DNA of 64,000 nucleotides from Galeruca laticollis (Eukaryota; Arthropoda; Insecta; Coleoptera; Chrysomelidae). The stretch's first letter is position 1. The number at the start of each line of letters is the position of its first letter. A program made the translations under genes and the position numbers. Positions 63,771-64,000 of this stretch are shown one piece after another. The notes below the pieces were generated by a model. It was not told the origin of the DNA and ran no database searches. It was given only the letters and a program-made list of their open reading frames with translations. The stretch covers positions 66,665,717 to 66,729,716 of the forward strand of contig OY998185.1 in NCBI GenBank assembly GCA_963921935.1. The letters are read 5' to 3'.

Positions 63771-64000
63771 ATCCTGATAATTTGTACACCTCATCGCGTT
63801 TCTGTTATCCTAATACAAAATCGGATACTTACTGAAATATCGTAAATTATCTCTCAAAAATACTAAGTTTCCGTTAATTTAACGAAATTAGGATTTGCTA
63901 TCAGGATAACAGAAGAGCGAAGAGGTATACTATCAATTGCTCCTGATAATTTGTATACCTCCTCGCATTTCTGTTATCCTAATACAAAATCGGATACTTA
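63771..64000 (+). repeat. Satellite monomers to the window edge
   Basis: After CATTTGATCC the order jumps to an ACACCTCATCGCG left arm followed by GATACTTACTG with TATCTCTC and then a CGCATTT monomer cut by the end of the window. The array evidently continues beyond. Confidence 0.85.

Larger units (their letters stand above)
1..64000 (+). repeat. 169-bp AT-rich satellite DNA array, about 380 head-to-tail monomers
   Basis: The unit starting GTATACCTCCTCGCG recurs at 1, 170, 339 and onward every 169 bp to the end of the window. Both ends of the array lie outside it. All copies are in one orientation and I found no inserted foreign sequence, no unique spacer and no inversion. Spacing between matching landmarks is a multiple of 169 after correcting for a few short monomer classes (167, 168, 153 and 150 bp). 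By hand count the consensus has 54 G+C in 169 positions (32%). The arms and linker are the best conserved; most variation falls at monomer positions 41-65 and 84-105. Such arrays are typical of eukaryotic pericentromeric or centromeric heterochromatin; that location is inferred. No gene is present anywhere in the window. Confidence 0.98.

Noticed and set aside
1..64000. CRISPR array, because of regular spacing and palindromic repeats
   Set aside because: The whole 169-bp unit is repeated, with no unique spacers between short identical repeats, and no cas gene is present.
1..64000. Integron attC-like or bacterial iteron array, because of the imperfect inverted arms
   Set aside because: There are no cassettes, integrase or replication gene, and hundreds of contiguous monomers with HOR structure match eukaryotic satellite DNA instead.
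1..64000. TTAGG telomere repeat, as in many arthropods
   Set aside because: TTAGG occurs once per monomer within AAATTAGGATTT and never in tandem.
1..64000. Assignment to a named species or published satellite from the 169-bp length
   Set aside because: Monomers near 170 bp occur in unrelated animals and plants. A database search of the consensus would decide; I cannot run one and do not recognise the sequence securely.

Overview
The whole 64 kb is one uninterrupted, head-to-tail array of an AT-rich satellite DNA. The basic monomer is 169 bp (about 32% G+C in the consensus I derived by eye), and the window holds roughly 380 copies, all in the same orientation. I see no protein-coding gene, RNA gene, transposon, CRISPR array or unique sequence. 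This is the architecture of eukaryotic constitutive heterochromatin, most likely a pericentromeric or centromeric block. Nothing in the sequence identifies the species; insects, nematodes and other invertebrates have AT-rich satellites of this size, but a monomer length cannot name a taxon.

Numbering the monomer from its GTATAC, each unit has a 39-bp left arm (1-39), a 69-bp interior (40-108), a 39-bp right arm (109-147) that is the inverted complement of the left arm at 34 of 39 positions, and a 22-bp linker (148-169). The interior carries a smaller hairpin (86-104). A second dyad spans the linker, joining the right arm of one monomer to the left arm of the next. The dyad-symmetric part is 147 bp and the remainder 22 bp, numbers that resemble a nucleosome core plus linker.

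Above the monomer there is a patchwork of higher-order repeats (HORs), found by following diagnostic variants. In order: a 10/11-mer (170-3718); a mosaic of 12-, 11- and 7-mer units (3719-10470); a 20-mer pair (about 10.7-17.0 kb); a 28-mer pair (15315 to about 24590) with a 4-mer tripled inside each copy; a 14-mer pair (25341-30034); an 11-mer pair (29866 to about 32995); short 4- to 6-mer units marked by a CTCGAG variant (33411-36113 and 46039-49600); 7- and 5-mer units (36621-39491); a 21-mer pair (39154 to about 45170); a 4-mer pair (50264-51615); a 32-mer pair (about 50.95-61.28 kb, nearly identical); a 6-mer pair (60742-62769); and a third partial copy of the 32-mer to about 63.77 kb. 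Chimeric monomers mark many junctions, which fits repeated unequal exchange or conversion.

The open reading frames of 60-104 codons in this window are by-products of the monomer. They mostly begin at non-ATG codons, end at a TGATAA or TAA in the linker, and are interrupted by TGA or TAG in many neighbouring monomers. I do not annotate any as a gene.
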